From a bacterium (GTDB lineage Bacteria > Armatimonadota > Zipacnadia > Zipacnadales > UBA11051): a stretch of 64,000 nt of DNA. Position 1 is the stretch's first letter, and every line of letters starts with the position of its first letter. The stretch lies in NCBI GenBank assembly GCA_030604405.1, contig JAUVVY010000023.1, positions 1 to 64,000 of the forward strand. The letters run 5' to 3'. A model generated the notes under the pieces. That model was not told the DNA's origin. It saw only the letters and a list, made by a program, of their open reading frames with translations, and ran no database searches. Of the stretch, positions 36,597 through 45,138 are shown in pieces. The translations under genes and the position numbers were made by a program.

Positions 36597-37048
36597 GTGA
36601 AACCTCCGGACAGCTAACCGCCGCAGGCAGGTGTCTTTGCGCGAAGCCGTGCCAGATCGAAAGACATGAACGTCTGCCTATGTCAAGCCCTATACGGGCC
36701 GACGCACCACAACGCAACCCCGGTGCACGGGCAGCACTGTTCGCGCATGATGGATTATAGCGGTTTGCAACAATCCGCGCAAGCACTTGCCGCCGCCAGC
36801 ACTACATATAGATTTGCGCTCCTCAATGTGCCGGGCGGACCGCGCTGTAAGTCTCTGTTAACAGGCCAACAGCACTCCGTGTCGCTCGGCCATACGCCCC
36901 GTGCCAGAGAATAATACGTCCGGTCGTGAAAGGATTGCATCAGAACAAAGGTTAGTTGTAACAGAAGTATCGTATAGAGATGTCCCATGCCATTTCCGAT
37001 CTTCACGATCTAGCTACATGCCAAACAGACTGGCAAGGAGTGAGCAAA
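36597..37048. other. Divergent control region of the CHAT gene and the envelope operon
   Basis: This 452-bp spacer separates the minus-strand CHAT-FGE gene from the plus-strand seven-gene operon. It must hold both promoters, but I find no pair of consensus boxes. TTGACA occurs on the minus strand near 36684-36689, without a matching -10. No small gene is convincing; an in-frame ATG at 36980 could extend the next protein. Confidence 0.4.
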
Positions 37049-38044
37049 GTGTTGCAAATAGGCGAGTATCAGATCACTGGCGCCGGGATCGTATGGGGCG
37101 CCGCCGTAGTACTGGTGGTATTATGGGCTGGCTGCGCCGTGCTTGCCCGGCTATGGTACCACTATTTTCAGCGAGGGCGAGTATTCCCAAGCCCGCATTT
37201 TGCAAATGTAGTCGAAGGATGGGCCAAAGGTCTGCGCCAGGCGGGAGAAAGCGCCTGGGACCAGCGCCCTGATCTGTTGGAGAGGTGGACGGGCCTGATC
37301 ATCGGCACAGCACTATCTGTGGTCGCCGCCGGAGTCATTCTCTTCAACCTCAACATAACTAGCCGCATCTTCGATTTCATACTTGGGAGCTCATTTGCCG
37401 AGACCGTCGAAGTGATACTGCCGATAATCGGCGTAGCCAACGAAGTGAGCAGAAACGCGTATGTAATGGCCATAGTCTTTGTCTCCATTCTCTGTGGCCT
37501 CGGGATAGTCTTGTTCGGGCTGTGTCCCGGTCTGCTGCAAGCGCTAACCGGAGAACGTGCAGACCGCACGCCCATGAGCCGCGGGCAGAAGTGGCTGTTG
37601 GCTGGTGTCGTCGCATTACTAACTGTAGCAGTGTTTTTCGAGGCGGGCATGAATTACCTGCAGGCCGACATAGGCGAAGAAGCGACCGCTCTGATGGCCG
37701 GGTGCGCCGCGCTTGTCGGCTTCCTGGTGCCGCTCGGGGAAGCCATATTCAGTGGTATCGCCTGGCACGCACTGATCGCCCCGGCCACCAAGTACCTGTT
37801 GTTGGTGCTGATGGCGGCGGTGTATAGAATATCATCGGGTCTGCTGTCGGTGCTTGGGTATCCGCACGCTGACATCAGGGTGGCTGCCGTCGTCGCGGGG
37901 AAACTCAACTCCGCCGGCAGCGAACTCAATGACGCATACCGACGCCTGCGGCGGATCGCAGACCAGGCTTTGGTGTTGCCTGCGGTCCGCGACAACGAGG
38001 TGCTAGCTAAGCTGCTCAGCGATATCCGCACGATGTACGATTGA
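37049..38044 (+). CDS. Polytopic membrane protein, first gene of the envelope operon
   Basis: The 331-residue protein has about six membrane segments: VWGAAVVLVVLWAGCAVLA, LIIGTALSVVAAGVILFNL, YVMAIVFVSILCGLGIVLFG, WLLAGVVALLTVAVFFEAG, LMAGCAALVGFLVPLGEAIF and KYLLLVLMAAVYRISSGLLS. A cytoplasmic helical tail follows (LNSAGSELNDAYRRLRRIAD). No known family is evident. GTG 37049 is preferred since AAGGAG lies eight bases upstream; ATG 36980 would add 23 polar residues. It may form a membrane scaffold with the TolQ/ExbD-like pair encoded at the other end of the operon. Confidence 0.75.
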   Translation: MLQIGEYQITGAGIVWGAAVVLVVLWAGCAVLARLWYHYFQRGRVFPSPHFANVVEGWAKGLRQAGESAWDQRPDLLERWTGLIIGTALSVVAAGVILFNLNITSRIFDFILGSSFAETVEVILPIIGVANEVSRNAYVMAIVFVSILCGLGIVLFGLCPGLLQALTGERADRTPMSRGQKWLLAGVVALLTVAVFFEAGMNYLQADIGEEATALMAGCAALVGFLVPLGEAIFSGIAWHALIAPATKYLLLVLMAAVYRISSGLLSVLGYPHADIRVAAVVAGKLNSAGSELNDAYRRLRRIADQALVLPAVRDNEVLAKLLSDIRTMYD

Positions 38045-38095
38045 CGACAACACCGTCAGACCTCCATGATCTCACAGCAACAAGGGGTGTGAACT

Positions 38096-39424
38096 ATGAG
38101 TAACAGCAATGCGCAAAGGCAAGTCAATCTCTCCCAGGAAGCTGAAAGCGACGGTTGTGCCACTATGCCCACTGTTGCGGCCGGTGTCGCCGCGACAAGC
38201 CGACAGTCACGGCCAAGAGAGTACCAAGATGAGCAAGATGTCGGCACGCGGCAGTCCGACGCAGACGACTTCGAGAGCGTGCCGGAGCCGCCAGTGCTCG
38301 GAGCCGATGAGGACCTGGGGGACTTGATGGAGAGCTTCCCGGGAGACAGGCAGCAGGAAAAAACCAAACTCGAGACCCTCTTCAAGGGCATGAACAACGC
38401 GTGTAAGACGTGGTGCGAAAATGCGCGCAAGATCACGGTAGAATACAGAGCTCTCGTCGGGACGCTGACGCAACTGCAGAGGTATCACCGCGCCGACAGG
38501 GAGAGCCGGCTCTGGGCCGCAATATTGTGGTCGCTGGGTGGGATGGTGGCAAGCGCAGGTGCCGGTGCACTCCTCATGGCGCTCGGCTACATCATAGAGC
38601 CGGTCTTCTGGGTGCTGCTCTATGCTGCTGGCCTGAGCATCGGGCTCGCAACCTTCCTGGTCGCATTCAAGCCGAGGCGAACTGTGCCGCCGCCAAGCAT
38701 TGTCCAGTACGGCACCAGGCTGAAGTTGTTCCGCAATGCCATCAAAGCCCACCGACGTGACATGAACAAGATGAGCCGGCAGATGCGCGCCAGTGCAGGT
38801 GCTATCAAGCGGCAGTTGAAGCAACTGGTGCGGAAGCCGGAGCGCACGGTAAATGGCCGAAAAACGCATGCGCCTGTTCTGGTCAATACTCAGGCCGAAG
38901 CGGCACAGTATCTTCACAAGATGAGTGCACTGGCCGGCCAGGTTCTGGTGAGCCTGGAGACTGACAGCCAGCTCGACCACGCCATCAGCGAACTAGGAGA
39001 GGTTGACGCGACCAGCCCGGCTGCCAGTGTGGATTTCGTGATAACCGACGCATTGGGCAACAGGACCGGCTACTCCGCTACCGGGCTGGGCAGCGCCAGG
39101 CGACACATGAGCAGCCAGGCCAGCGATTTGGAGATGGCCTGTGACACGATACGGGAGGAACTGGCGAAGCTCATCATGTCGCAAGCTGAAAGCAGCAGCA
39201 ACGGCGCTTCGTCGCAACCGGCAGAAGCTGCACCCCAGCCGCACCAGGCCGGTACTATTGACGAGCCCGTTGTACAGCAACTGCTCACGCACATAGACGG
39301 GGCCATCTTGCAGGTGCAGAACTATCGCGACAACTGCGTCGCCGTGCTCAGGAGTTTTGAAAGCCTCGACAAGGCACTGCGTCAACAGCATTCCAGCCTC
39401 AAGAAACAGAACCGGTGGGTCTAG
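38096..39424 (+). CDS. Coiled-coil protein with a two-helix membrane hairpin
   Basis: The product is 442 residues. The first 100 residues are polar and low-complexity, followed by a helical segment (LETLFKGMNNACKTWCENAR, VEYRALVGTLTQLQRYHRAD). A membrane hairpin is at about residues 141-190 (LWAAILWSLGGMVASAGAGA, then VFWVLLYAAGLSIGLATFLV). A long helical C-terminus (HRRDMNKMSRQMRASAGAIK, then MACDTIREELAKLIMSQAES) is probably coiled coil. Both large soluble parts should face the same side. No family is recognised. AAGGGG lies upstream of the ATG. It is 51 bp from the previous gene, so co-transcribed. Confidence 0.72.
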   Translation: MSNSNAQRQVNLSQEAESDGCATMPTVAAGVAATSRQSRPREYQDEQDVGTRQSDADDFESVPEPPVLGADEDLGDLMESFPGDRQQEKTKLETLFKGMNNACKTWCENARKITVEYRALVGTLTQLQRYHRADRESRLWAAILWSLGGMVASAGAGALLMALGYIIEPVFWVLLYAAGLSIGLATFLVAFKPRRTVPPPSIVQYGTRLKLFRNAIKAHRRDMNKMSRQMRASAGAIKRQLKQLVRKPERTVNGRKTHAPVLVNTQAEAAQYLHKMSALAGQVLVSLETDSQLDHAISELGEVDATSPAASVDFVITDALGNRTGYSATGLGSARRHMSSQASDLEMACDTIREELAKLIMSQAESSSNGASSQPAEAAPQPHQAGTIDEPVVQQLLTHIDGAILQVQNYRDNCVAVLRSFESLDKALRQQHSSLKKQNRWV

Positions 39425-39490
39425 AGCACCTCGTAATTGACTGTTAGTGTCGTTGCCACCGATTATCTGACTGAAGAAAGGAGCAACACC

Positions 39491-40231
39491 ATGAGCTACT
39501 CTAGAATCATCAAATGGGAAATTCGCCTTGCAGCGGCAGCAGTCCTGGCTATTGGAGTCCTCGTACAGGGAGGATGTGGCAAAACAGCCCAATCTCAGCC
39601 TCAGCCCCAACAGCGACAGTTCATAGCTGTGTTGATAGACGGCACCGGCTTCGCCGAGCGCTACTGGGAGCCGAGCCTGGAAACGGCAACTCTGCTGCTC
39701 AAGAACGTGGTGACTCCCAAGAGCATAGTCTGTGTCATGAAGATTGATGATTACAGCTACGAGGAAGACAACGTTCTGCTGGGGCCCAAGTCAATGCCGG
39801 CTGGGGGGCTCAGATTGAAAGTAACGATCAACAAGTTCAATGAACAAGTGGCCGCTCTGCAGGCGCCTGAGCAGATCAAGCCGGGCACTGACATTGATGG
39901 CGCCCTGCACATGCTCGGCGATTACCTGGCCAAGTGGCCTGACGCGTGGCTCAATTTGCTGGTCTTTTCGGACCTGGTTGAGGAATATGAACCTGCAGGG
40001 CGGCTTGGCTCGGCCCGGAGGCTGCCGGAGCTGAGCCGGGTTGTCAGCTTCTTTGTCGCCTATGGGGCGAGTGAGGGTGAATACAAACAGCGACAAGAAA
40101 GCTGGAAGAGGGCAATGGCTGAATACGGTGTGGATGGCAGCGAGGTGTCCTTCTTTGATCCGCAGGAATCGCTGGCGGAGAATCTGCCAGCAGAGTTCGT
40201 GCGAGATTTCTGCCGCCCCCCGGCAAATTGA
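39491..40231 (+). CDS. vWA-like lipoprotein
   Basis: The 246-residue protein has a signal sequence (IRLAAAAVLAIGVLVQGGC) ending in a plausible lipobox Cys, so it is likely anchored to a membrane on the periplasmic side. The mature part starts with a Gln/Pro tether and then QFIAVLIDGTGFAERYW, a strand ending in Asp-Gly-Thr like the MIDAS first motif D-x-[ST]-x-[ST] in altered form. PGTDIDGALHMLGDYLAKW and LNLLVFSDLVEEYEPAG resemble the later vWA T-D and D motifs. Metal binding may be partial. AAAGGAG lies seven bases before ATG 39491. vWA proteins often accompany TolQ/ExbD-like and FGE-like genes. Confidence 0.7.
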   Translation: MSYSRIIKWEIRLAAAAVLAIGVLVQGGCGKTAQSQPQPQQRQFIAVLIDGTGFAERYWEPSLETATLLLKNVVTPKSIVCVMKIDDYSYEEDNVLLGPKSMPAGGLRLKVTINKFNEQVAALQAPEQIKPGTDIDGALHMLGDYLAKWPDAWLNLLVFSDLVEEYEPAGRLGSARRLPELSRVVSFFVAYGASEGEYKQRQESWKRAMAEYGVDGSEVSFFDPQESLAENLPAEFVRDFCRPPAN

Positions 40232-40388
40232 CTAATGCAGCCCAACGGAGCGCGGCCGATGGCTCCATACTCGGCTGCGCTCCGCTCGCCAGATGCAAAA
40301 ACGGCGGACCGGCAGCAGCCCTGTGAAAGCAACAGCGCCCGGCTACGTTAAATAGAAAAAAGGTACACCAAGAGCAGGTGATCACAAT

Positions 40389-41090
40389 ATGCTGAAGAAT
40401 ACCACTACGAGGAGACGTTTTGCTTACTTGCCAGTTCTGGCAATGGCACTAGTAGTGCTGAGCACAACAGGCTGCGGGCAGTTGGTGCGCAAAGCTCCCA
40501 GTCAACTTGATGCACCCGTGGCTCAACATGAAGCCAGCGATGGGGCCGCACCATCAGTGCCCAATGCGCCCGTTCGCGGTCGCCTGATTCCCGACGGCGA
40601 CACCGAAGCTAACCCGGCAGATGCGCCTGAATCCAACGGGACACATGCAGCACCGGGCGCGAGCGGCTGCCGGCTGCAGATCTTCGCAGAGCCTGTGTCA
40701 ATAGCACGTTATTCGAAAGAAGGGCTTACGGTCCAGGAACATGTGGATATTGTGGGCTGTCCTCTGGGAGGCCCCTTCAGCATCACTGTAGGAGGGGGCC
40801 GCGGATCACTGAAGAAGGTGGCCTCTGGTGCTGTCAAGTACTACCCGCCGACACGCTCGTCCGACCCGGACGGCAGAGTAACCAGGGATGTATTGGACAT
40901 CGAAATCGAGTGCCCTCACGGAAATCGGGTTAAGACACGTATGTTCGTTGATATCACAGAATCCGGCAGACCAGCCCAAGCCCAAGCCCGCGACGACTGC
41001 AGGCAACAAACGCCATCTCTGCCGCCACCGCAAGATCGTCTTCCCTTACCGCCGGGAGCGGACGCCCAAGAGACGCTCAAAGGAGCCTAG
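40389..41090 (+). CDS. Lipoprotein with beta-sandwich domain
   Basis: The 233-residue protein has a clear lipoprotein signal: RRRFAYLPVLAMALVVLSTT, then GC. A proline- and alanine-rich tether follows, then a beta-rich domain (VQEHVDIVGCPLGGPFSITV, then LDIEIECPHGNRVKTRMFVD) resembling an Ig-like or cadherin-like fold, and a Gln/Pro-rich tail. It could bridge membrane and cell wall. No enzyme motif is seen. It overlaps nothing but ends two bases before the next start, so these two genes are tightly coupled. The 157 bp before it hold no gene. Confidence 0.7.
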   Translation: MLKNTTTRRRFAYLPVLAMALVVLSTTGCGQLVRKAPSQLDAPVAQHEASDGAAPSVPNAPVRGRLIPDGDTEANPADAPESNGTHAAPGASGCRLQIFAEPVSIARYSKEGLTVQEHVDIVGCPLGGPFSITVGGGRGSLKKVASGAVKYYPPTRSSDPDGRVTRDVLDIEIECPHGNRVKTRMFVDITESGRPAQAQARDDCRQQTPSLPPPQDRLPLPPGADAQETLKGA

Positions 41091-41092
41091 AA

Positions 41093-42418
41093 ATGCAGCC
41101 AGATGAAGCGTCCATGGCTGCCGAAGACAGTGCGATTGCTAACTTATTGCGTGGCAACGCAGCTAGTCTCGAGAACGTGGAATGCCAAGCCAAGCAGGGC
41201 AACCGGGTCGCTGCGCTTGCATGTGGCTACTGGCACCAAGCACGTGATGCGGCAACGGCCGTTTCCTACATGCGACAGGCGGCTGAGGCGGGCAACAGTG
41301 CGGCAGCGGCGTTTTGCTCGTGGAGCGACGCCCTGCAGGAAACCAACCGCAAGATACGAGCGCTCCCGCCCTGGCAAAGCGGCGGCGCAAGCGTTTTGAG
41401 CGTAGCAAGTCCCCTGGTGGCGACTATTGCGATATTGATGCTGGTGTGGTGGGCGGCGGATACTCCCAGGTTCCAGTACGCTAATGCATTGGCCGAACTG
41501 TCGAAGAATCAGATACAGGCGGCGTACCTGATACTTGGGGACATCGTCAGTAGCTACCCGCGTTCACGTTGGGCGCGTCGCGCCGAGGGAGGGGCGCTAG
41601 TACTGAAAGCGTGGGACGAGTACAAGAGCCGCGACTTGGAGGCCGCCGAGCAGCACATCACACAGGCGGCCGATTACCCCACTGAAGACTTTGGGAACTG
41701 GTATGACAGTGTGCAAGCAGCTATCTCGGCTGAGCACGCAGCGAACGAACTGTATCAACAGGCCATCGCGGCAGAAAAGTGCCACGAGCTTGATAGAGCG
41801 GTAGAATTCTACAAGCGAATATCGTCGCAATATGCAGCCAGTCATGCCGCCTCGGAAGCCAAGATGCGCATCGGGGCCGTCGAAAAAGCCCAGACCAAAT
41901 ACCAACAGGCCAAGGCCGCATACGCCAAGAAGAAATGGCAGGCAACATTCGATCTTTGCAACAGCATAGAAGCGACAGGTGTGCAGACGTACAAGGTACC
42001 TGCGTTGATTGCCCGGGCCTATGAAAAAATGGAAAGGTGGTCACTGGCTGCTGCGTGGTGGTATAAAAGCTATGATGTACATCACACCCCCAGTGCACTT
42101 CAGCGGTGGAACGATGCCAGAAGGATTGCTGACAAGAGAGGTCGGAAGGGCGCAGATGTAAGCGTCTCCGGTATGTTGGTAAGTCGTGGGCGAGCCCGTC
42201 TGACGATACGGTACGAGAACGTATGCGAATACCCGATATGGGGGCTGCGGCTCTACATCATGATGGGACCACGCACTGCTTTCGAGCGACAGCTCATACC
42301 GAAGACGAAGCCATTGAAACCCGGCGAAAAGCGAACTTACACGACGGTCGTTAACACGCATGGCCGTAGGTCTTTTTCCTACGGATGGTCGGATGTACAC
42401 AAACTGGCGCGGAGGTGA
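41093..42418 (+). CDS. Single-TM protein with Sel1/TPR-type repeats
   Basis: The product is 441 residues. The N-terminal cytoplasmic part has Sel1-like helices (ALACGYWHQARDAATAVSYM, then RQAAEAGNSAAAAFC). One membrane helix (about 100-122; VASPLVATIAILMLVWWAA) is followed by TPR-type helical hairpins (YANALAELSKNQIQAAYLIL, NELYQQAIAAEKCHELDRAV, KYQQAKAAYAKKKWQATFDL) that should be periplasmic, and a C-terminal beta domain (RARLTIRYENVCEYPIWGLR). It is probably a protein-interaction scaffold linking the two lipoproteins with the channel pair. The start has no other candidate, and the gene follows its neighbour with two bases between. Confidence 0.75.
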   Translation: MQPDEASMAAEDSAIANLLRGNAASLENVECQAKQGNRVAALACGYWHQARDAATAVSYMRQAAEAGNSAAAAFCSWSDALQETNRKIRALPPWQSGGASVLSVASPLVATIAILMLVWWAADTPRFQYANALAELSKNQIQAAYLILGDIVSSYPRSRWARRAEGGALVLKAWDEYKSRDLEAAEQHITQAADYPTEDFGNWYDSVQAAISAEHAANELYQQAIAAEKCHELDRAVEFYKRISSQYAASHAASEAKMRIGAVEKAQTKYQQAKAAYAKKKWQATFDLCNSIEATGVQTYKVPALIARAYEKMERWSLAAAWWYKSYDVHHTPSALQRWNDARRIADKRGRKGADVSVSGMLVSRGRARLTIRYENVCEYPIWGLRLYIMMGPRTAFERQLIPKTKPLKPGEKRTYTTVVNTHGRRSFSYGWSDVHKLARR

Positions 42419-42425
42419 GCCAACA

Positions 42426-43787
42426 GTGGTTGACCTGGGAGCTGCATACGATCTTGTCAGGTCTGGAAAGCACACCGAGGCCGAGGGAATGCTACGTACA
42501 GCGCTGGAGAGCGACCCTGGAAACTACGAGGCATGGAAGTGGTTGGGGATATGCCTGCTGATGGAGGGGCGCTCGCAGGACGCGCTGGCTGCACTGGAGC
42601 GCGCGGCGTCGGGTATCCAGAGGGACGCGAATCTGTACTACAATTTGGGCGTTGCGCTACAGCGCTTGAGCCGTGTGGACGAGGCCAGGACCGCATACAG
42701 CCAGGCACTTGCCGCCAATCCTGATTATACCGAGGCGCGGGAAGCGTTAGCTGCCATGGGTCTGGCCCACGGATACGAGGAAACAGCAGCGCCAGCGGAG
42801 CCCGATACAGTGGAACCCGAGCTGAGGCAACGCTCATCCAGACAGTTTTCGCCGGTGCCTCTGCCGCCTCGTTACGCGCAACAAGTGTCCTGGGCGAGAG
42901 CTCATCTGCTGCCTGCATTGAGCACTGGCGCGATTTGGCTGTTGCTAGTGGGGCTCGCCGCCGGGCTCCCGGAGGGCCATGCGAAGAATGCCGTATTTGA
43001 GCGCGGCCCGTTGCCCTTTATCTCGCTGTTGCTTTTTGCGGCGCTGTTGGAGGGCATGACCAGACGCTATTGGGCAATTCAGCGAGAGAAGAGGCGGTCT
43101 CAGCATAGCGATCTGCTGCGTACACTGCGCAACGGGCCATCAGACCTCAACTATGCCCTGCAACGAAGCGCAGAAGCAATCGTGCCGCAGCTTTCCATGA
43201 TTGACAACCGGCTGGCCCGGTGCGTCAATTGTGCAGTCGTGGCACGCAGCCGGGATGAACTCTACGCCGCTGCGCGAGAGTTATCTCACGAGGATCACGC
43301 CAGCTCAGAATCCGCGTACACGATGCCGCGAGCCCTGATATGGGCGCTGCCTGTCAGCGGCTTTATTGGCACAATGCTGGGCATGTCACAAGCCCTTGGT
43401 GGCTTCCGCCAGTTGTTGCAGGTTTCTGAGCAGAAGCAGTTTGCCGAGGCCATGGCTAATCCGCTCACCAGTCTCGCAGTCGCCTTCGACACGACACTCG
43501 TCGCACTGATTCTAACGGTAATCGCCATGTTTCTGGTGGCTGCTGTGCAGCGGCGCGAACGAGACCTGCTTTCTCGGATTGATGCGGATGCCTTGGGTGT
43601 AGTGGTCGAACGGATAGAACTTGGCCGGGGCGAACCGTACGGCTGGATTGATGCGGCGATCATGGTAGAGCTGTGGGAAGGCCTGGTTAAGATAGAACAG
43701 CGGCTGGCTGCTAATATTACACGGGTTGAAGAGCTGGCCGGCGCGGAGAGAGGCTCCGACAAGCCTCCCACAAGCGAGTCAGACTGA
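42426..43787 (+). CDS. TPR-fused MotA/TolQ/ExbB-like proton-channel protein
   Basis: The product is 453 residues. Residues 1-110 hold three TPR hairpins (AYDLVRSGKHTEAEGMLRTA, AWKWLGICLLMEGRSQDALA, YYNLGVALQRLSRVDEARTA). TM1 and TM2 (LLPALSTGAIWLLLVGLAAG, LPFISLLLFAALLEGMTRRY) precede a cytoplasmic helical loop. The TolQ/MotA block follows: RALIWALPVSGFIGTMLGMS, then PLTSLAVAFDTTLVALILTV, the paired helices that line the ion path in TolQ, ExbB and MotA. GTG 42426 is set by a perfect GGAGGTGA seven bases upstream, overlapping the previous stop. It should act with the ExbD-like protein 17 bp downstream as a proton-driven motor. Confidence 0.85.
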   Translation: MVDLGAAYDLVRSGKHTEAEGMLRTALESDPGNYEAWKWLGICLLMEGRSQDALAALERAASGIQRDANLYYNLGVALQRLSRVDEARTAYSQALAANPDYTEAREALAAMGLAHGYEETAAPAEPDTVEPELRQRSSRQFSPVPLPPRYAQQVSWARAHLLPALSTGAIWLLLVGLAAGLPEGHAKNAVFERGPLPFISLLLFAALLEGMTRRYWAIQREKRRSQHSDLLRTLRNGPSDLNYALQRSAEAIVPQLSMIDNRLARCVNCAVVARSRDELYAAARELSHEDHASSESAYTMPRALIWALPVSGFIGTMLGMSQALGGFRQLLQVSEQKQFAEAMANPLTSLAVAFDTTLVALILTVIAMFLVAAVQRRERDLLSRIDADALGVVVERIELGRGEPYGWIDAAIMVELWEGLVKIEQRLAANITRVEELAGAERGSDKPPTSESD

Positions 43788-43804
43788 GACAGGAGGCGAC
43801 GACG

Positions 43805-44446
43805 GTGGCGGCTGAAAACAAGCATGAGGAGCAAACAGAAGTTTTCGGAATAGCTTTTGTTGACATCCTCGCCTGCACAACTTGCGGCCTTGTCTTTATC
43901 GTGATCATACTCAGCCGCATGATGGTCCTTCCGCGATCGCCAGGTGACAACGGGGATGCGGCGCAACGGATACGAAGCGTGCGTGCCACGCCGCAGGGAC
44001 TGTGGGTAGGAGATATGGGGATAGAAGTGCCGGCCGGCGAGCTGGAGGCCGGCGGCGGCGCTTTCCGCGAGTGGCTCGGGACGCTCAACCCCAAGCTTGA
44101 CTGGGTTGGCTTTCACGTTGATCTGGGTGGAGCCGAAGCCTTCCGTGAAGGTGCACGTATATGTGGCGAGTGCAATATCCAGTGGATGCGAGTAGATGAG
44201 GGAGAATTGCAGCGGAAGATTATCGTTTGCCGCAAGAACAAGATAATAATCTCATCTACAGGCCAGACCATACCCCAGGCCCAGATCGCAGACGTAAATG
44301 GCCAATTCTGGGCCTGGTTAGGCAAACTGCACACCGACAAGCATTTCGTACTTCTCGAAATACACTCTGACGGGCACGATTCGTTCAGAGTGGCTTCCAC
44401 TCAACTCGATCTGGCAGGCTTCGTTACGCGAGTGTCTATCCAGTAA
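43805..44446 (+). CDS. ExbD/TolR/MotB-like single-TM subunit
   Basis: The 213-residue protein has one N-terminal helix, FGIAFVDILACTTCGLVFIV, whose Asp falls where ExbD, TolR and MotB carry the proton-accepting Asp. The F-x-D-x-L-x-C pattern is that of a known ExbD-like subgroup. The periplasmic part (about 45-213) has ERK-like alternation of strands and helices (GLWVGDMGIEVPAGELEAGG, LDWVGFHVDLGGAEAF, KHFVLLEIHSDGHDSFRVAS) but no OmpA peptidoglycan-binding motif, unlike MotB or ZorB. GTG 43805 follows AGGAGG by seven bases. It closes the operon. Confidence 0.78.
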   Translation: MAAENKHEEQTEVFGIAFVDILACTTCGLVFIVIILSRMMVLPRSPGDNGDAAQRIRSVRATPQGLWVGDMGIEVPAGELEAGGGAFREWLGTLNPKLDWVGFHVDLGGAEAFREGARICGECNIQWMRVDEGELQRKIIVCRKNKIIISSTGQTIPQAQIADVNGQFWAWLGKLHTDKHFVLLEIHSDGHDSFRVASTQLDLAGFVTRVSIQ

Positions 44447-44701
44447 CAGCGCCGGGTCGCTCTTTCAGAAATCGTTACTACAACCATGCGAATATCCGCC
44501 TGGATGTGTCGCCGCGGCGTCAGTGGCTCCCTGCTCCTGGTCCGGAAAAGTGGTTCGTCTGCACAGCGGCCTCGCACAAGATATGTGAGTGGGCTGGTTT
44601 GCGTTGGGCGACAAGGTGCGGGCGCTTAAGCTGGCCAGGCAGGTGTGGTCGGGACACGAGGAGGGCAGGGGCGAGCATTGCGGCACGCGGGCGTTTGCGC
44701 T

Positions 44702-44923
44702 TCAAGGCTGCCTCCGCCGCACTAGGTCCAGCATCGGTTTGATCTGCTTGGCCACGGCGTGCAGGCCGTGCTCGGTCGCCAGCCGATGAGCCTCCTCTAC
44801 AAGCGGCAGTGCTTCCCTGGGCCGGCCCATCTTGCCGGCCAGCAGCAATGCCTGATTTGCCAGCGAATACGCCAGTCCTTCAGGTGTGCCCAGCTCGCGG
44901 TAGATGCGCTCCGCTTCCTTGTG
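44702..44923 (-). pseudogene. C-terminal TPR fragment fused to recombinase debris
   Basis: The last 73 codons before the stop read HKEAERIYRELGTPEGLAYS, then LANQALLLAGKMGRPREALP and LVEEAHRLATEHGLHAVAKQ, a pair of tetratricopeptide hairpins of the kind at the end of large TPR/CHAT or kinase proteins. The upstream part of the gene is missing, replaced within three bases by tyrosine-recombinase sequence in another frame. There is no start signal. The DNA at 44447-44701 holds no gene that I can support. Confidence 0.6.
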
Positions 44924-44925
44924 CA

Positions 44926-45087
44926 ACGGCCCAGCAGGTGTTGTATTGAGGCCGGATCGGCCTGCCCACTTTGCAGTAGCAGTGTCGCAAATGAATGGCG
45001 TAGCGTGTGCATGCTGACGCCCGGACGACGAACTCCGCTGCGCTGCAGGCTCTTCTTCCAGATGATTTGCGGCCGAGTGGGCTGCCC
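44926..45087 (-). pseudogene. Tyrosine recombinase (integron-integrase-like) C-terminal remnant
   Basis: Codons read RPQIIWKKSLQRSGVRRPGV, then SMHTLRHSFATLLLQSG and ADPASIQHLLG. This contains the H-x-L-R-H box with the catalytic Arg and His and the following helix of tyrosine recombinases. The second Arg-side half and the catalytic Tyr (normally about 25 residues further) are lost at the junction with TPR sequence. It is a dead fragment that records past mobile-element activity. Confidence 0.7.
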
Positions 45088-45138
45088 TACATGCTGTTGT
45101 CACAATAGCCTGCGATCACCCGGTTCGCGCCACTGGCT

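Noticed and set aside
42426-44446. Naming the TolQ/ExbD-like pair as Zorya ZorA/ZorB
   Set aside because: There is no OmpA domain, no ZorC/D/E and the TPR fusion differs; only a loose functional analogy is justified.
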